64,000 bases of DNA from positions 124,001-188,000 of the forward strand of contig NZ_CBCPJJ010000004.1 in NCBI RefSeq assembly GCF_965118895.1, read 5' to 3'. The notes beneath the pieces are model-generated. The model ran no database searches and was not told the origin of the DNA. It saw only the letters and a program-made list of their open reading frames with translations. The DNA comes from Rahnella inusitata_A. Its GTDB lineage: Bacteria > Pseudomonadota > Gammaproteobacteria > Enterobacterales > Enterobacteriaceae. Shown here piece after piece: positions 35,900 to 44,885 of this stretch. The translations under genes and the position numbers were made by a program. The first letter of the stretch is position 1, and the number at the start of each line of letters is the position of its first letter.

Positions 35900-35926
35900 C
35901 GGACATCCTTGATGTCCGTTTTTTTT
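35900..35926 (+). terminator. Rho-independent terminator after aroA
   Basis: An 8-bp stem (CGGACATC/GATGTCCG) with a three-base loop runs directly into eight T. In E. coli ycaL follows aroA; here cmk follows after 197 bases. Confidence 0.93.
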
Positions 35927-36001
35927 GCTTATTCTCTTTGAGAACCGTCCGCTTTTTAGACAACTGGTCAATGTGGGGTAACAGTTACCGCAAAGGCAGC
36001 G

Positions 36002-36007
36002 TATAAT
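36002..36007 (+). promoter_or_regulatory. Probable -10 element of the cmk promoter
   Basis: A perfect TATAAT lies 65 bases before cmk. The -35 position (TAACAG at 35979-35984) is poor. It follows the aroA terminator, so cmk needs its own promoter. Confidence 0.5.
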
Positions 36008-36071
36008 GCCGCTCCTGAATTAGTCCTCTCAGGCTAATGAAGCGGGTATCACCCACCGAAAGGAGACAAAA

Positions 36072-36770
36072 ATGACGGCTTTAGCCCCGGTAATCACCGT
36101 TGATGGGCCAAGTGGTGCAGGTAAAGGTACGTTGTGTAAAGCGTTGGCCGAAGCCTTTAACTGGCATCTGCTCGATTCTGGTGCCATTTACCGCGTTTTA
36201 GCGCTGGCTGCACTGCATCATCAGGTTGATATCGTCTCAGAAGAGGCATTAGTTCCGCTGGCCGCACATCTCGACGTGCGTTTTGTCGCTCAGGATGGGC
36301 AGTTACAAGTAATTTTAGAAGGTGAGGATGTCAGCAATGAAATCCGCACCGAAACGGTAGGCAATACCGCGTCTCAGGCGGCCGCTTTCCCTCGTGTCCG
36401 CGAAGCGTTACTGCGTCGCCAACGCGCATTTCGTGAGGCGCCGGGCCTGATTGCAGACGGACGAGATATGGGTACGGTGGTATTCCCCGATGCACCGGTG
36501 AAAATATTTCTCGACGCCAGTTCCGAAGAACGTGCCAACAGAAGAATGCTACAGTTGCAGGAAAAGGGCTTTAGTGTTAACTTTGAAAGGCTTTTAGCCG
36601 AGATCAAAGAACGCGATGATCGGGATCGTAATCGATCCATTGCGCCTTTAGTGGCTGCTTCCGATGCGTTATTACTGGATTCAACCAGTATGTCCATCGA
36701 TGAAGTCATCGAAAAAGCGTTGGCTTACGCCACAGAAATTCTAGGGTTACCGCAAAAACAAACCCGGTAA
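36072..36770 (+). CDS. cmk: Cytidylate kinase
   Basis: Cmk phosphorylates CMP and dCMP with ATP in pyrimidine salvage and mRNA turnover. The P-loop GPSGAGKGT covers residues 12-20. The CMP-binding insert and the DGRDMGTVVFPDA segment near residue 130 are typical, as is the lid region KERDDRDRNRSIAPL. The 232-residue protein is five residues longer than E. coli Cmk at the C-terminus. A strong AAAGGAG ribosome site lies at 36059-36065. It is directly upstream of rpsA, the conserved arrangement. Confidence 0.97.
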   Translation: MTALAPVITVDGPSGAGKGTLCKALAEAFNWHLLDSGAIYRVLALAALHHQVDIVSEEALVPLAAHLDVRFVAQDGQLQVILEGEDVSNEIRTETVGNTASQAAAFPRVREALLRRQRAFREAPGLIADGRDMGTVVFPDAPVKIFLDASSEERANRRMLQLQEKGFSVNFERLLAEIKERDDRDRNRSIAPLVAASDALLLDSTSMSIDEVIEKALAYATEILGLPQKQTR

Positions 36771-36816
36771 TCGAGCCGTAATCTGGTGCTGGAGTCTATT
36801 CAGTGCCAGTTTTGGC

Positions 36817-36822
36817 TATAGT
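36817..36822 (+). promoter_or_regulatory. Possible -10 element of an rpsA promoter
   Basis: TATAGT (five of six) lies so that transcription would start near 36829, about 98 bases before the rpsA ATG and just before the two leader hairpins. The -35 match is weak. Confidence 0.4.
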
Positions 36823-36831
36823 TTTTTTTAA

Positions 36832-36894
36832 CCTCGCCGCAAGGATCTGTAGCGGGGCATTTGAAACAACCCCATCCAGCAGGACGCCAGATGG
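36832..36894 (+). promoter_or_regulatory. rpsA leader with GGA-loop hairpins, S1 autoregulatory operator
   Basis: Two hairpins stand before rpsA: CCTCGC/GCGGGG (36832-36857) with GGA in its loop at 36843-36845, and CCATC/GATGG (36872-36894) with GGA at 36882-36884. Between and after them the RNA is AT-rich, and no normal Shine-Dalgarno precedes the ATG at 36927. This is the design known for E. coli rpsA, where S1 drives and autogenously represses its own translation through GGA-loop hairpins. Confidence 0.65.
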
Positions 36895-36926
36895 ACGTTA
36901 AACTTAAGAACCTAAAGATTAACAAC

Positions 36927-38603
36927 ATGACTGAATCTTTTGCTCAACTCTTTGAAGAATCCTTAAAAACAATCGAAACCCGTCCTGGTTCCATCGTTCG
37001 TGGTGTTGTTGTGTCCATCGACAAAGATATCGTACTGGTTGACGCCGGTCTGAAATCTGAGTCTGCAATTCCGGCAGAACAATTCAAAAACGCACAGGGC
37101 GAACTGGAAATCCAGGTTGGCGACGAAGTTGATGTTGCGCTGGACGCTGTCGAAGACGGCTTCGGTGAAACTCTGCTGTCCCGTGAAAAAGCTAAACGTC
37201 ATGAAGCTTGGATCACGCTGGAAAAAGCTTACGAAGAATCTGCAACTGTTACCGGTGTTATCAACGGTAAAGTTAAAGGCGGTTTCACTGTTGAGCTGAA
37301 CGGTATCCGTGCGTTCCTGCCAGGTTCCCTGGTAGACGTTCGTCCTGTTCGCGACACGCTGCATCTCGAAGGCAAAGATCTTGAGTTCAAAGTCATCAAA
37401 CTGGACCAGAAACGCAACAACGTTGTTGTTTCCCGTCGTGCAGTAATTGAGTCTGAGAACAGCGCAGAGCGCGATCAACTGCTGGAAAACCTGCAGGAAG
37501 GCATGGAAGTTAAAGGTATCGTTAAGAACCTCACTGACTACGGTGCATTCGTTGATCTGGGCGGCGTTGATGGCCTGTTGCACATCACTGACATGGCTTG
37601 GAAACGTGTTAAACACCCAAGCGAAATCGTCAACGTGGGCGACGAAATCACTGTTAAAGTTCTGAAATTTGACCGTGAACGTACTCGTGTTTCCCTTGGC
37701 TTGAAACAGCTGGGCGAAGATCCATGGGTCGCTATCGCTAAACGTTACCCAGAAGGTACTAAACTGACTGGTCGCGTTACCAACCTGACTGATTACGGCT
37801 GCTTCGTAGAAATCGAAGAAGGCGTTGAAGGTCTGGTTCACGTTTCTGAAATGGATTGGACTAACAAAAACATCCACCCATCTAAAGTTGTTAACGTGGG
37901 TGATGTTGTTGAAGTTATGGTTCTGGACATCGACGAAGAACGTCGTCGTATCTCCCTGGGCCTGAAACAATGCAAATCCAACCCATGGCAGCTGTTTGCA
38001 GAAACCCACAACAAGAACGACCGTGTTGAAGGTAAAATCAAGTCAATCACTGACTTCGGTATCTTCATCGGTCTGGACGGCGGCATCGACGGCCTGGTTC
38101 ACCTGTCTGACATCTCCTGGAACGTTGCAGGCGAAGAAGCAGTACGTGAATACAAAAAAGGCGACGAAATCGCAGCTGTGGTCCTGCAGGTTGACGCAGA
38201 ACGTGAACGTATCTCCCTGGGCGTGAAGCAACTGGCTGAAGATCCATTCAATAACTACCTGTCTGTTAACAAGAAAGGTACTATTGTTACTGGTAAAGTC
38301 ACTGCAGTTGACGCCAAAGGTGCTACAGTTGAATTAGCTGGCGGCGTAGAAGGTTACCTGCGCGCTTCAGAAGCTTCTCGCGACCGTATTGAAGACGCAA
38401 CTCTGGTTCTGAGCGTTGGTGATGAAGTTGAAGCTAAATTCACCGGTGTTGATCGTAAGAACCGCGTAGTAAGCCTGTCCGTCCGTGCTAAGGACGAAGC
38501 AGACGAGAAAGATGCAATCGCTGTGGTTAACAACAAACCAGCAGAAGAAAGCAACTTCTCTAACGCTATGGCTGAAGCGTTCAAAGCGGCAAAAGGCGAG
38601 TAA
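36927..38603 (+). CDS. rpsA: 30S ribosomal protein S1
   Basis: S1 binds mRNA on the 30S subunit and is essential for starting translation on weak ribosome sites. The 558-residue protein has six S1 repeats of about 70-75 residues; repeats three to six contain the typical LTDYGAFVDLGGVDGLLH-like segments. An in-frame ATG would add 22 residues. The start at 36927 gives MTESFAQLFEESLK, identical to E. coli, and suits the leader structure. Codon use is strongly biased, as expected for a highly expressed gene. ihfB follows after 60 bases. Confidence 0.98.
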   Translation: MTESFAQLFEESLKTIETRPGSIVRGVVVSIDKDIVLVDAGLKSESAIPAEQFKNAQGELEIQVGDEVDVALDAVEDGFGETLLSREKAKRHEAWITLEKAYEESATVTGVINGKVKGGFTVELNGIRAFLPGSLVDVRPVRDTLHLEGKDLEFKVIKLDQKRNNVVVSRRAVIESENSAERDQLLENLQEGMEVKGIVKNLTDYGAFVDLGGVDGLLHITDMAWKRVKHPSEIVNVGDEITVKVLKFDRERTRVSLGLKQLGEDPWVAIAKRYPEGTKLTGRVTNLTDYGCFVEIEEGVEGLVHVSEMDWTNKNIHPSKVVNVGDVVEVMVLDIDEERRRISLGLKQCKSNPWQLFAETHNKNDRVEGKIKSITDFGIFIGLDGGIDGLVHLSDISWNVAGEEAVREYKKGDEIAAVVLQVDAERERISLGVKQLAEDPFNNYLSVNKKGTIVTGKVTAVDAKGATVELAGGVEGYLRASEASRDRIEDATLVLSVGDEVEAKFTGVDRKNRVVSLSVRAKDEADEKDAIAVVNNKPAEESNFSNAMAEAFKAAKGE

Positions 38604-38663
38604 TGACGGGGGGCGGTTCTGCCGCCCCGATACGGTAGTTTAGCTGCAAAGCTTGGAGGTAAT

Positions 38664-38948
38664 ATGACCAAGTCTGAACTTATTGAAAGACTTGCTGGCC
38701 AGCACTCTCATATCCCGGCGAAAGCCGTTGAGGATGCAGTGAAAGAGATGCTTGAACATATGGCTGCAACCTTGGCTGATGGTGAACGCATCGAGATCCG
38801 TGGGTTTGGCAGTTTTTCTCTTCACTACCGTGCTCCGCGTGTTGGGCGCAACCCTAAAACTGGCGACAAAGTTGAGCTGGATGGCAAGTATGTCCCTCAC
38901 TTCAAACCGGGCAAAGAGTTGCGTGATCGCGCGAACATTTATGGTTAA
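38664..38948 (+). CDS. ihfB: Integration host factor subunit beta
   Basis: IhfB pairs with IhfA to bend DNA sharply in recombination, replication and transcription. The 94-residue protein is a typical HU/IHF fold. The beta-arm segment RAPRVGRNPKTGDKV contains the intercalating proline, and RIEIRGFGSFSLHYR lies before it. The ribosome site TTGGAGG precedes ATG by six bases. It lies between rpsA and comEC as in E. coli and ends at a strong terminator. Confidence 0.98.
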   Translation: MTKSELIERLAGQHSHIPAKAVEDAVKEMLEHMAATLADGERIEIRGFGSFSLHYRAPRVGRNPKTGDKVELDGKYVPHFKPGKELRDRANIYG

Positions 38949-38991
38949 GGTTTCGGCCTGAATCGTGAATGACTGCCTATAGCGAATGCTA

Positions 38992-39022
38992 AAACGGTGC
39001 CTTTCAAGGCGCCGTTTTTTTT
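38992..39022 (+). terminator. Rho-independent terminator after ihfB
   Basis: A 9-bp stem (AACGGTGCC/GGCGCCGTT, one G-T pair) with a six-base loop ends in eight T. Confidence 0.92.
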
Positions 39023-39191
39023 GGTTTAAATTATCCAAATTTATTTCTCAATTTCTCCCCCTTATTTGCGTAACGTCCCGCATTCCGTCGTTCTTCTTCT
39101 TGTCCCCTGTTCATCTCAATACCATACTCCAGCCAGAATCTGACCAGGGTGGTCGAATGATGAACGTAGAGGGAGCGCCATCAAAATCTCA

Positions 39192-41468
39192 TTGGACGAG
39201 GTCGCTGTCGCGGTCGTTGTGGGTATGACTCCGCTGGTATTTATTGCTCAACTTCCCTCAATGCAGTGGATTACGGCGATGTGCTTTATCGCATGGATTC
39301 TGTGGGGCTCACGCAGGAAGATAATCAGACTGGTGATGATCGCTTTACTGAGTTTCGTCTGGGCCAGCATGCAAGGCAGTAGCCTGCTTGAGCAGACGCT
39401 CACGCTTGCGGGTGCCAATCGTGAAGTCGTCGCCAGCGTGCAAACTATTAATCTGGGGCAGGGCGGTGCGACATCTCAGTTTTTCAAAATTGAAAAGGTA
39501 GGTGGGAAGCAGATATTCCCGGCGGTTCTATTCCGTGCCAAATGGGAAGGAGCGGAAACGCCCCTCTCTGCGGGACAGAAGTGGAAATTGAACGCCAGTT
39601 TTCGTCCTGTCCACGGCCTGTTAAATGAAGGGGGATTTGATGCACAACGCTGGGCGTTGGCGCGGCATGCACCACTGACGGCGACGATCCGGCGAGGCGT
39701 AGTGCTGGAGGGAGGGAGCACGTTCCTCCAGCAATTCATCCATCGCGTACAAGCTGCAATGCCTGAACTGGCGAATACGCCGGTGCTTATCGCCTTGGCG
39801 TTTGGTGAAAAGGGGTTAATTAATGGCGATGAAAAGCTTTTACTGCAAAGAACCGGCATCGCTCATCTCGTGGCGATTTCAGGCCTTCACATTGGTATTG
39901 CCGCCTTGTTTGGCTGGTGGCTGGCGCGGGGAATGCAGTTTTTTCTGCCAGTAAGGCTGATTGATTACCGCTACCCGTTACTGGTCAGTGAGATATTTCT
40001 GCTGACGTATACCTGGCTATCTGGTTGTAATGCCCCCGCATTACGCGCCGCGCTGGCAGTCTCGCTGTGGATTGTACTGAGGTTTTTTCGTATAAGTTGC
40101 CATCCGTGGCAAGTCTGGTTATGGGGCGTCGCGTTGTTGTTACTGGCTGACCCGATGAATATTCTGTCGGACAGTTTCTGGTTGTCTTGCTTTGCCGTAG
40201 CGTCTCTGGTTTTCTGGTTTCAATGGATGCCGTTATCTGCGTCTTTTCAGAATGCATGGTATTGGTCTTTCTTACGCTGGGGACATCTTCAGGTGGGTAT
40301 AACTCTGCTTCTGTTACCCTTACAAGTCGCGATTTTTCATGGCCTGAATCCCTCATCATTTCTGGCAAACATGTGGGCGGTTCCGATTGTTTCGATGGTG
40401 ACTGTGCCGATAGTCCTGATAGTTTTACTCTTAAATTTATTCCCTACTGGCTGGATGTCAGGGATGCAAATCATCTTCTGGAAAATGGCAGATCACACCC
40501 TTAGCCTGGCGATCTGGGGCGTTAAATCCTTTTCCGAGAACTGGTTTACACTGGGGGAAAGCTTCTTGCTAATCAGTTTCTCAGGCTGGTTGGCAGTTCT
40601 CTTATGGCGACTGAGCGACATCAGGCATCGCTTGTCATTGCTGACTTCATTATGCATGGTCTCTCTGTGTTGGGTCACTCGCATGGCACCTGAGCGCTGG
40701 CGGGTGGATATGCTGGATGTCGGGCACGGGCTATCGGTGCTTATCAGCAAAAATGGCAGAGGAATTCTTTACGATACCGGCAACCGCTGGGAAGGGGGCT
40801 CGGCGGCAGAGCAAAATATCGCGCCACTGCTACGCTGGAGGAATATCCGTTTAGAGCAGATAATCATCAGCCACGATGATATGGATCACCGGGGAGGGCT
40901 CGAAATTTTACAGGTGATGTATCCGAAAGCGAGCCTGCGCGACAGTTCCCTCTCTGCGGGTCATCTACCTTGTATTGCTGGAGAACACTGGCGATGGCAA
41001 GGACTGAACTTCAACATTTTGTGGCCGTTGAAGCCGACGACGGATGCACGTAATGATGACAGTTGTGTCATTCGCGTTGATGACGGCACATTCAGTCTGC
41101 TGCTGACGGGTGATATTGAGGCCGGCACCGAAAAGGCGTTAATCAAAAAGGAACGAAAGGGGTTACAGTCCACCTGGCTTCAGGTGCCACATCACGGCAG
41201 CAATACCTCCTCTTCCCCCCCATTCCTGCGGGCCGTTCAGCCGGCAATGGCGATGGTATCGGCAGCGCGTTTTAATAAATGGCATCTTCCGGCGCATAAA
41301 GTTGTTAGCAGATACAACAAAGCCCGCTATGACTGGCACTCGACCTCTGTATCAGGTCAGCTGAGTATCTTCATTTATGATGATTATTGGGCAATTAAGG
41401 GCTTACGTGAGCAATTAATTCCCCGTTGGTACCACCACCGGTTTGGAGTATCTGAAGATAATGAGTAG
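39192..41468 (+). CDS. comEC: ComEC/Rec2-family DNA-uptake channel protein YcaI
   Basis: ComEC proteins form the inner-membrane pore for single-stranded DNA uptake in competent bacteria; in enterobacteria the role is less well shown. The protein has an N-terminal membrane part with an OB-like domain, then the competence domain with many helices (HLVAISGLHIGIAALFGW near residue 215), and a C-terminal metallo-beta-lactamase domain (MLDVGHGLSVLI, SHDDMDHRGGL, VPHHGSNTSSS). The TTG at 39192 gives 758 residues but lacks a nearby ribosome site. Homology extends four codons upstream to an ATC at 39180, which lies correctly after AGAGGGAG; see findings. msbA follows, as in E. coli. Confidence 0.9.
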   Translation: MDEVAVAVVVGMTPLVFIAQLPSMQWITAMCFIAWILWGSRRKIIRLVMIALLSFVWASMQGSSLLEQTLTLAGANREVVASVQTINLGQGGATSQFFKIEKVGGKQIFPAVLFRAKWEGAETPLSAGQKWKLNASFRPVHGLLNEGGFDAQRWALARHAPLTATIRRGVVLEGGSTFLQQFIHRVQAAMPELANTPVLIALAFGEKGLINGDEKLLLQRTGIAHLVAISGLHIGIAALFGWWLARGMQFFLPVRLIDYRYPLLVSEIFLLTYTWLSGCNAPALRAALAVSLWIVLRFFRISCHPWQVWLWGVALLLLADPMNILSDSFWLSCFAVASLVFWFQWMPLSASFQNAWYWSFLRWGHLQVGITLLLLPLQVAIFHGLNPSSFLANMWAVPIVSMVTVPIVLIVLLLNLFPTGWMSGMQIIFWKMADHTLSLAIWGVKSFSENWFTLGESFLLISFSGWLAVLLWRLSDIRHRLSLLTSLCMVSLCWVTRMAPERWRVDMLDVGHGLSVLISKNGRGILYDTGNRWEGGSAAEQNIAPLLRWRNIRLEQIIISHDDMDHRGGLEILQVMYPKASLRDSSLSAGHLPCIAGEHWRWQGLNFNILWPLKPTTDARNDDSCVIRVDDGTFSLLLTGDIEAGTEKALIKKERKGLQSTWLQVPHHGSNTSSSPPFLRAVQPAMAMVSAARFNKWHLPAHKVVSRYNKARYDWHSTSVSGQLSIFIYDDYWAIKGLREQLIPRWYHHRFGVSEDNE

Positions 41469-41506
41469 AATAGACCGCTATTTCTTTCGATGCTGGTTGA
41501 TATTGC

Positions 41507-43255
41507 ATGATGAACGATAAAGATCTCTCCACGTGGCAGACATTCCGTCGCTTATGGCCGATGATCACACCTTTTAAGGCCGGGCTGATTGCTGCGGCTA
41601 TTGCACTGGTCGCTAACGCCGCCAGTGATACATTCATGCTGTCCTTGCTGAAGCCACTGCTTGATGACGGGTTTGGTAAAGCCGACCGCTCAATTTTACT
41701 ATGGATGCCGCTGGTCGTTATCGGCCTGATGATTGTGCGTGGGGTCAGCGGATATATTTCAAGTTACTGTATCTCATGGGTTTCAGGCAAAGTGGTCATG
41801 CATATGCGTCGCCGCCTGTTCGGCCATATGATGAGAATGCCTGTCGCTTTCTTTGATCAACAGTCTACCGGTACCTTGCTCTCGCGTATTACTTACGACT
41901 CCGAGCAGGTTGCTTCGTCCTCCTCCAGCGCACTGGTTACCGTGGTGCGCGAAGGGGCGTCGATTATCGGGCTGTTCATCATGATGTTCTACTACAGCTG
42001 GCAGCTGTCAGTGATCCTGCTGGTGATTGCGCCGATCGTTTCTGTTGTTATACGCGTGGTGTCAAAACGTTTTCGTAACATCAGTAAATCCATGCAGAAC
42101 ACCATGGGGCAAGTTACGACCAGCGCCGAACAGATGCTGAAAGGCCATAAAGAAGTGCTTATTTTTGGTGGTCAGAAAGTCGAAACTCAGCGCTTTGATA
42201 AAGTCAGTAATCGTATGCGTCAGCAAGGTATGCGTATGGTCTCTGCTGCTTCGATTTCAGACCCTATCATTCAGCTGATCGCTTCTCTGGCTCTGGCATT
42301 CGTGCTCTATGCCGCAAGCTTCCCGTCCGTGATGGAAACGCTGAGTGCCGGTACGATCACCGTAGTGTTCTCATCGATGATCGCCCTGATGCGTCCGCTG
42401 AAATCCCTGACTAACGTGAACTCCCAGTTCCAGCGTGGTATGGCTGCCTGTCAGACTCTGTTTTCTATTCTGGATATGGAGCAGGAGAAAGATGAAGGCA
42501 AACTCGAAGTGAAACGCGCTAAAGGGGATGTTGAATTCAAAAATGTGACCTTCACTTACCCTGGCCGCGACATTCCTGCACTGCGTGAGATTTCTTTCAG
42601 CTTGCCTGAAGGAAAAACCGTAGCACTGGTTGGGCGATCTGGTTCGGGTAAATCGACCATCGCAAACCTGCTGACGCGTTTCTACGATATTCAGGAAGGG
42701 CAAATTCTGATGGATGGCCATGATTTGCGTGAATACACGTTGTCTTCACTGCGCGATCAGGTGGCGCTAGTCTCCCAGAATGTCCACCTGTTCAACGATA
42801 CCATCGCCAATAACATCGCTTACGCCCGTACTGACATCTATTCTCGCGAAGAAATCGAAAAAGCGGCGACTATGGCGTATGCCATGGACTTCATCAGCAA
42901 GATGGATCAGGGGCTGGATACGGTGATCGGCGAAAATGGTGTGCTGCTTTCCGGCGGTCAACGTCAGCGTATTGCTATTGCCCGCGCATTGCTGCGTGAT
43001 TCGCCAGTCCTCATCCTCGATGAAGCGACCTCGGCGCTGGATACAGAATCCGAGCGTGCAATTCAGGCCGCTCTTGATGAGTTGCAGAAAAACCGTACCT
43101 CACTGGTGATTGCGCATCGCTTATCGACCATTGAAAAAGCCGATGAAATTCTGGTGATTGAAGACGGACGCATAGTTGAACGCGGCTCGCATACGGTTCT
43201 GCTGGAAGAGCGTGGCGTTTACTCACAGCTTTATCGGATGCAGTTTGGCCAATGA
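41507..43255 (+). CDS. msbA: Lipid A export ATP-binding/permease protein MsbA
   Basis: MsbA is the homodimeric ABC flippase that moves lipid A-core across the inner membrane. Six helices fill about residues 20-320. The ATPase domain has GRSGSGKST near 378, LSGGQRQR near 482 and VLILDEATSALD near 501. Length is 582 residues, as in E. coli. Two consecutive ATG codons are possible starts; the first gives the E. coli length. Its stop overlaps the lpxK start in ATGA, so the two are coupled. Confidence 0.98.
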   Translation: MMNDKDLSTWQTFRRLWPMITPFKAGLIAAAIALVANAASDTFMLSLLKPLLDDGFGKADRSILLWMPLVVIGLMIVRGVSGYISSYCISWVSGKVVMHMRRRLFGHMMRMPVAFFDQQSTGTLLSRITYDSEQVASSSSSALVTVVREGASIIGLFIMMFYYSWQLSVILLVIAPIVSVVIRVVSKRFRNISKSMQNTMGQVTTSAEQMLKGHKEVLIFGGQKVETQRFDKVSNRMRQQGMRMVSAASISDPIIQLIASLALAFVLYAASFPSVMETLSAGTITVVFSSMIALMRPLKSLTNVNSQFQRGMAACQTLFSILDMEQEKDEGKLEVKRAKGDVEFKNVTFTYPGRDIPALREISFSLPEGKTVALVGRSGSGKSTIANLLTRFYDIQEGQILMDGHDLREYTLSSLRDQVALVSQNVHLFNDTIANNIAYARTDIYSREEIEKAATMAYAMDFISKMDQGLDTVIGENGVLLSGGQRQRIAIARALLRDSPVLILDEATSALDTESERAIQAALDELQKNRTSLVIAHRLSTIEKADEILVIEDGRIVERGSHTVLLEERGVYSQLYRMQFGQ

Positions 43256-44241
43256 TTGAGCGCATCTGGTCAGGTCAGTCACCGCTTTACTGGTTACTTC
43301 TGCCACTTTCATGGCTGTATGGACTGATCGCTACGATCCTCCGTTACAGCTATAAATCAGGGCTAAAAAAAAGCTGGCGGGCACCTGTGCCCGTTGTGGT
43401 AGTCGGTAATCTGACTGCCGGAGGTAACGGTAAAACACCGGTGGTGATCTGGCTGGTGGAAACGCTGCAATTGCATGGATTCCGCGTTGGCGTAGTGTCA
43501 CGCGGTTACGGTGGAAAATCATCCCACTATCCGCTTGTGCTGTCTGAAACCACGACGACAGCCCAGGCTGGTGATGAGCCAGTGCTGATTTATCAGCGGA
43601 CGGGGGCACCGGTTGCGGTGTCACCGCTGCGTTCTGACGCGGTTAAAGCGCTACTTGCTGATAATGAACTGGATGTAATCATTACCGACGACGGTTTACA
43701 GCATTACGCACTTAAGCGAGATGTCGAAATTGTCGTCGTGGATGGTGTGAGGCGTTTTGGCAATGGTCTCTGGTTGCCAGCGGGTCCTATGCGGGAACGT
43801 GCATCCCGTCTGCGCTCCGTGGACGCCATCATTACCAATGGTGGTACTGCAGAAACAGGTGAGCTGGCGATGGTTTTGCAGCCTGGCAAAGCGGTCAATC
43901 TGATGACGGGCGAACAGCGCGATGCGTCAGCATTGCGAAATGTTGTGGCAATGGCCGGGATAGGGCATCCACCGCGTTTTTTCGCTACGCTGAAACAATT
44001 GGGGCTGAGTTTGCAAAAAGAGGTCGCTTTTGCGGACCATAAGGCCTATCAGGTTGAGCAGCTTTCTGCATTAGCTCAGTCGGAACAAACACTTCTGATG
44101 ACTGAAAAAGATGCCGTGAAATGTCGTGATTTTGCGCAGGCCAACTGGTGGTATTTACCCGTTGAAGCAAAAATTCAGGGTAGAATGGCTGAGGAATTAC
44201 TGCAAAAAATCACTGATCTCATTCTTAAGAAATCCCACTAA
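43252..44241 (+). CDS. lpxK: Tetraacyldisaccharide 4'-kinase
   Basis: LpxK phosphorylates the 4' position of the lipid A disaccharide at the inner membrane. An N-terminal membrane-associated helix (SPLYWLLLPLSWLYGLIATILR) is followed by the P-loop segment VGNLTAGGNGKTPV near residue 53. The DDGLQHYALKRDVEIVVVDG segment, near residue 145, carries the conserved Asp pair and His of the active site. Length is 329 residues. It overlaps msbA by four bases. Confidence 0.97.
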   Translation: MIERIWSGQSPLYWLLLPLSWLYGLIATILRYSYKSGLKKSWRAPVPVVVVGNLTAGGNGKTPVVIWLVETLQLHGFRVGVVSRGYGGKSSHYPLVLSETTTTAQAGDEPVLIYQRTGAPVAVSPLRSDAVKALLADNELDVIITDDGLQHYALKRDVEIVVVDGVRRFGNGLWLPAGPMRERASRLRSVDAIITNGGTAETGELAMVLQPGKAVNLMTGEQRDASALRNVVAMAGIGHPPRFFATLKQLGLSLQKEVAFADHKAYQVEQLSALAQSEQTLLMTEKDAVKCRDFAQANWWYLPVEAKIQGRMAEELLQKITDLILKKSH

Positions 44242-44592
44242 TTTTCTTTAAACTCGCTTGAATCATGTTTTCTGTTAAATTTCTGACTATTTTTTAAAAT
44301 TTAAACTACATGATTTATAAAGATTAATTCTCTTTATTCAGAGAATCATAACAATTTTTTCAGCACGCCGCTTGCTATTGTTTTATGAGTGTGAGTTAAT
44401 GCGTGCAGCCTGTGTTGCAGCGCTATTTATGTATGAGTGTAGAGTAAAGCAGTTCCTCCCAGACGTTATCTCTTTCCCGATGATTCCGCTTCCAAGACGA
44501 ACCTTCTAAGTCCTCCCCATAAGTAATTGTCTGAACTATTGGCCAACATTGCCAAATGGCAGGATTTTATATTTCGTAAAAAGGTTTTAAAA
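44242..44592 (+). other. AT-rich gap between lpxK and the first cold-shock gene
   Basis: The 351-base stretch has no gene. A perfect 7-bp inverted repeat ATTCTCT/AGAGAAT (44327-44346) followed by a six-T run at 44354 may end lpxK transcription, though the stem is AT-rich. The part nearest the cold-shock gene (44510-44592) can form alternative hairpins (TTGGC/GCCAA and TGCC/GGCA around 44539-44562), compatible with a structured 5' leader such as cold-shock mRNAs have. Confidence 0.4.
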
Positions 44593-44802
44593 ATGTCTAA
44601 GAAAATGGGTCAGGTTAAGTGGTTCAATGAAAGCAAAGGTTTTGGTTTTATTGAGCAAACTGATGGCGGTAAAGATGTCTTCGTACATTTCTCTGCAATC
44701 GCAACCGATGGTTTCAAAACTCTGGCCGAAGGTCAGCGTGTAGAATACACCATTCAGGATAGCCCGCGTGGTCCTGCTGCTGCTAACGTTATCGCTCTCT
44801 GA
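44593..44802 (+). CDS. CspA-family cold-shock protein (CspE/CspC-like)
   Basis: A 69-residue single-stranded nucleic-acid-binding protein and RNA chaperone. It is one cold-shock domain: KWFNESKGFGFIEQTDGGKDVFVHFSAI contains intact RNP1 (KGFGFI) and RNP2 (VFVHF) motifs. The sequence is most like CspE and CspC, which are often made at normal temperature. A longer reading frame adds 22 residues upstream, but the ATG at 44593 after AAAAGG gives the standard MSKKMGQVKWFN start. E. coli has no csp gene at this place (lpxK is followed by ycaQ). Confidence 0.95.
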   Translation: MSKKMGQVKWFNESKGFGFIEQTDGGKDVFVHFSAIATDGFKTLAEGQRVEYTIQDSPRGPAAANVIAL

Positions 44803-44860
44803 TAAGAGGCTGACGTGATGATATGAAATAACGTTACCCGTTTTTTTATATCAGCAGAGC

Positions 44861-44885
44861 AAAGCCCGCCGGACGGCGGGTTTTT
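44861..44885 (+). terminator. Rho-independent terminator after the first cold-shock gene
   Basis: A 6-bp GC stem (CCCGCC/GGCGGG) with a four-base loop is followed by five T, about 60 bases after the stop. Confidence 0.88.

Noticed and set aside
36861..36926. A 22-residue N-terminal extension of ribosomal protein S1
   Set aside because: The upstream ATG lies inside the GGA-loop leader structure, and the family starts at MTESFAQLF. Codon content of the extension is unlike the rest of the gene.
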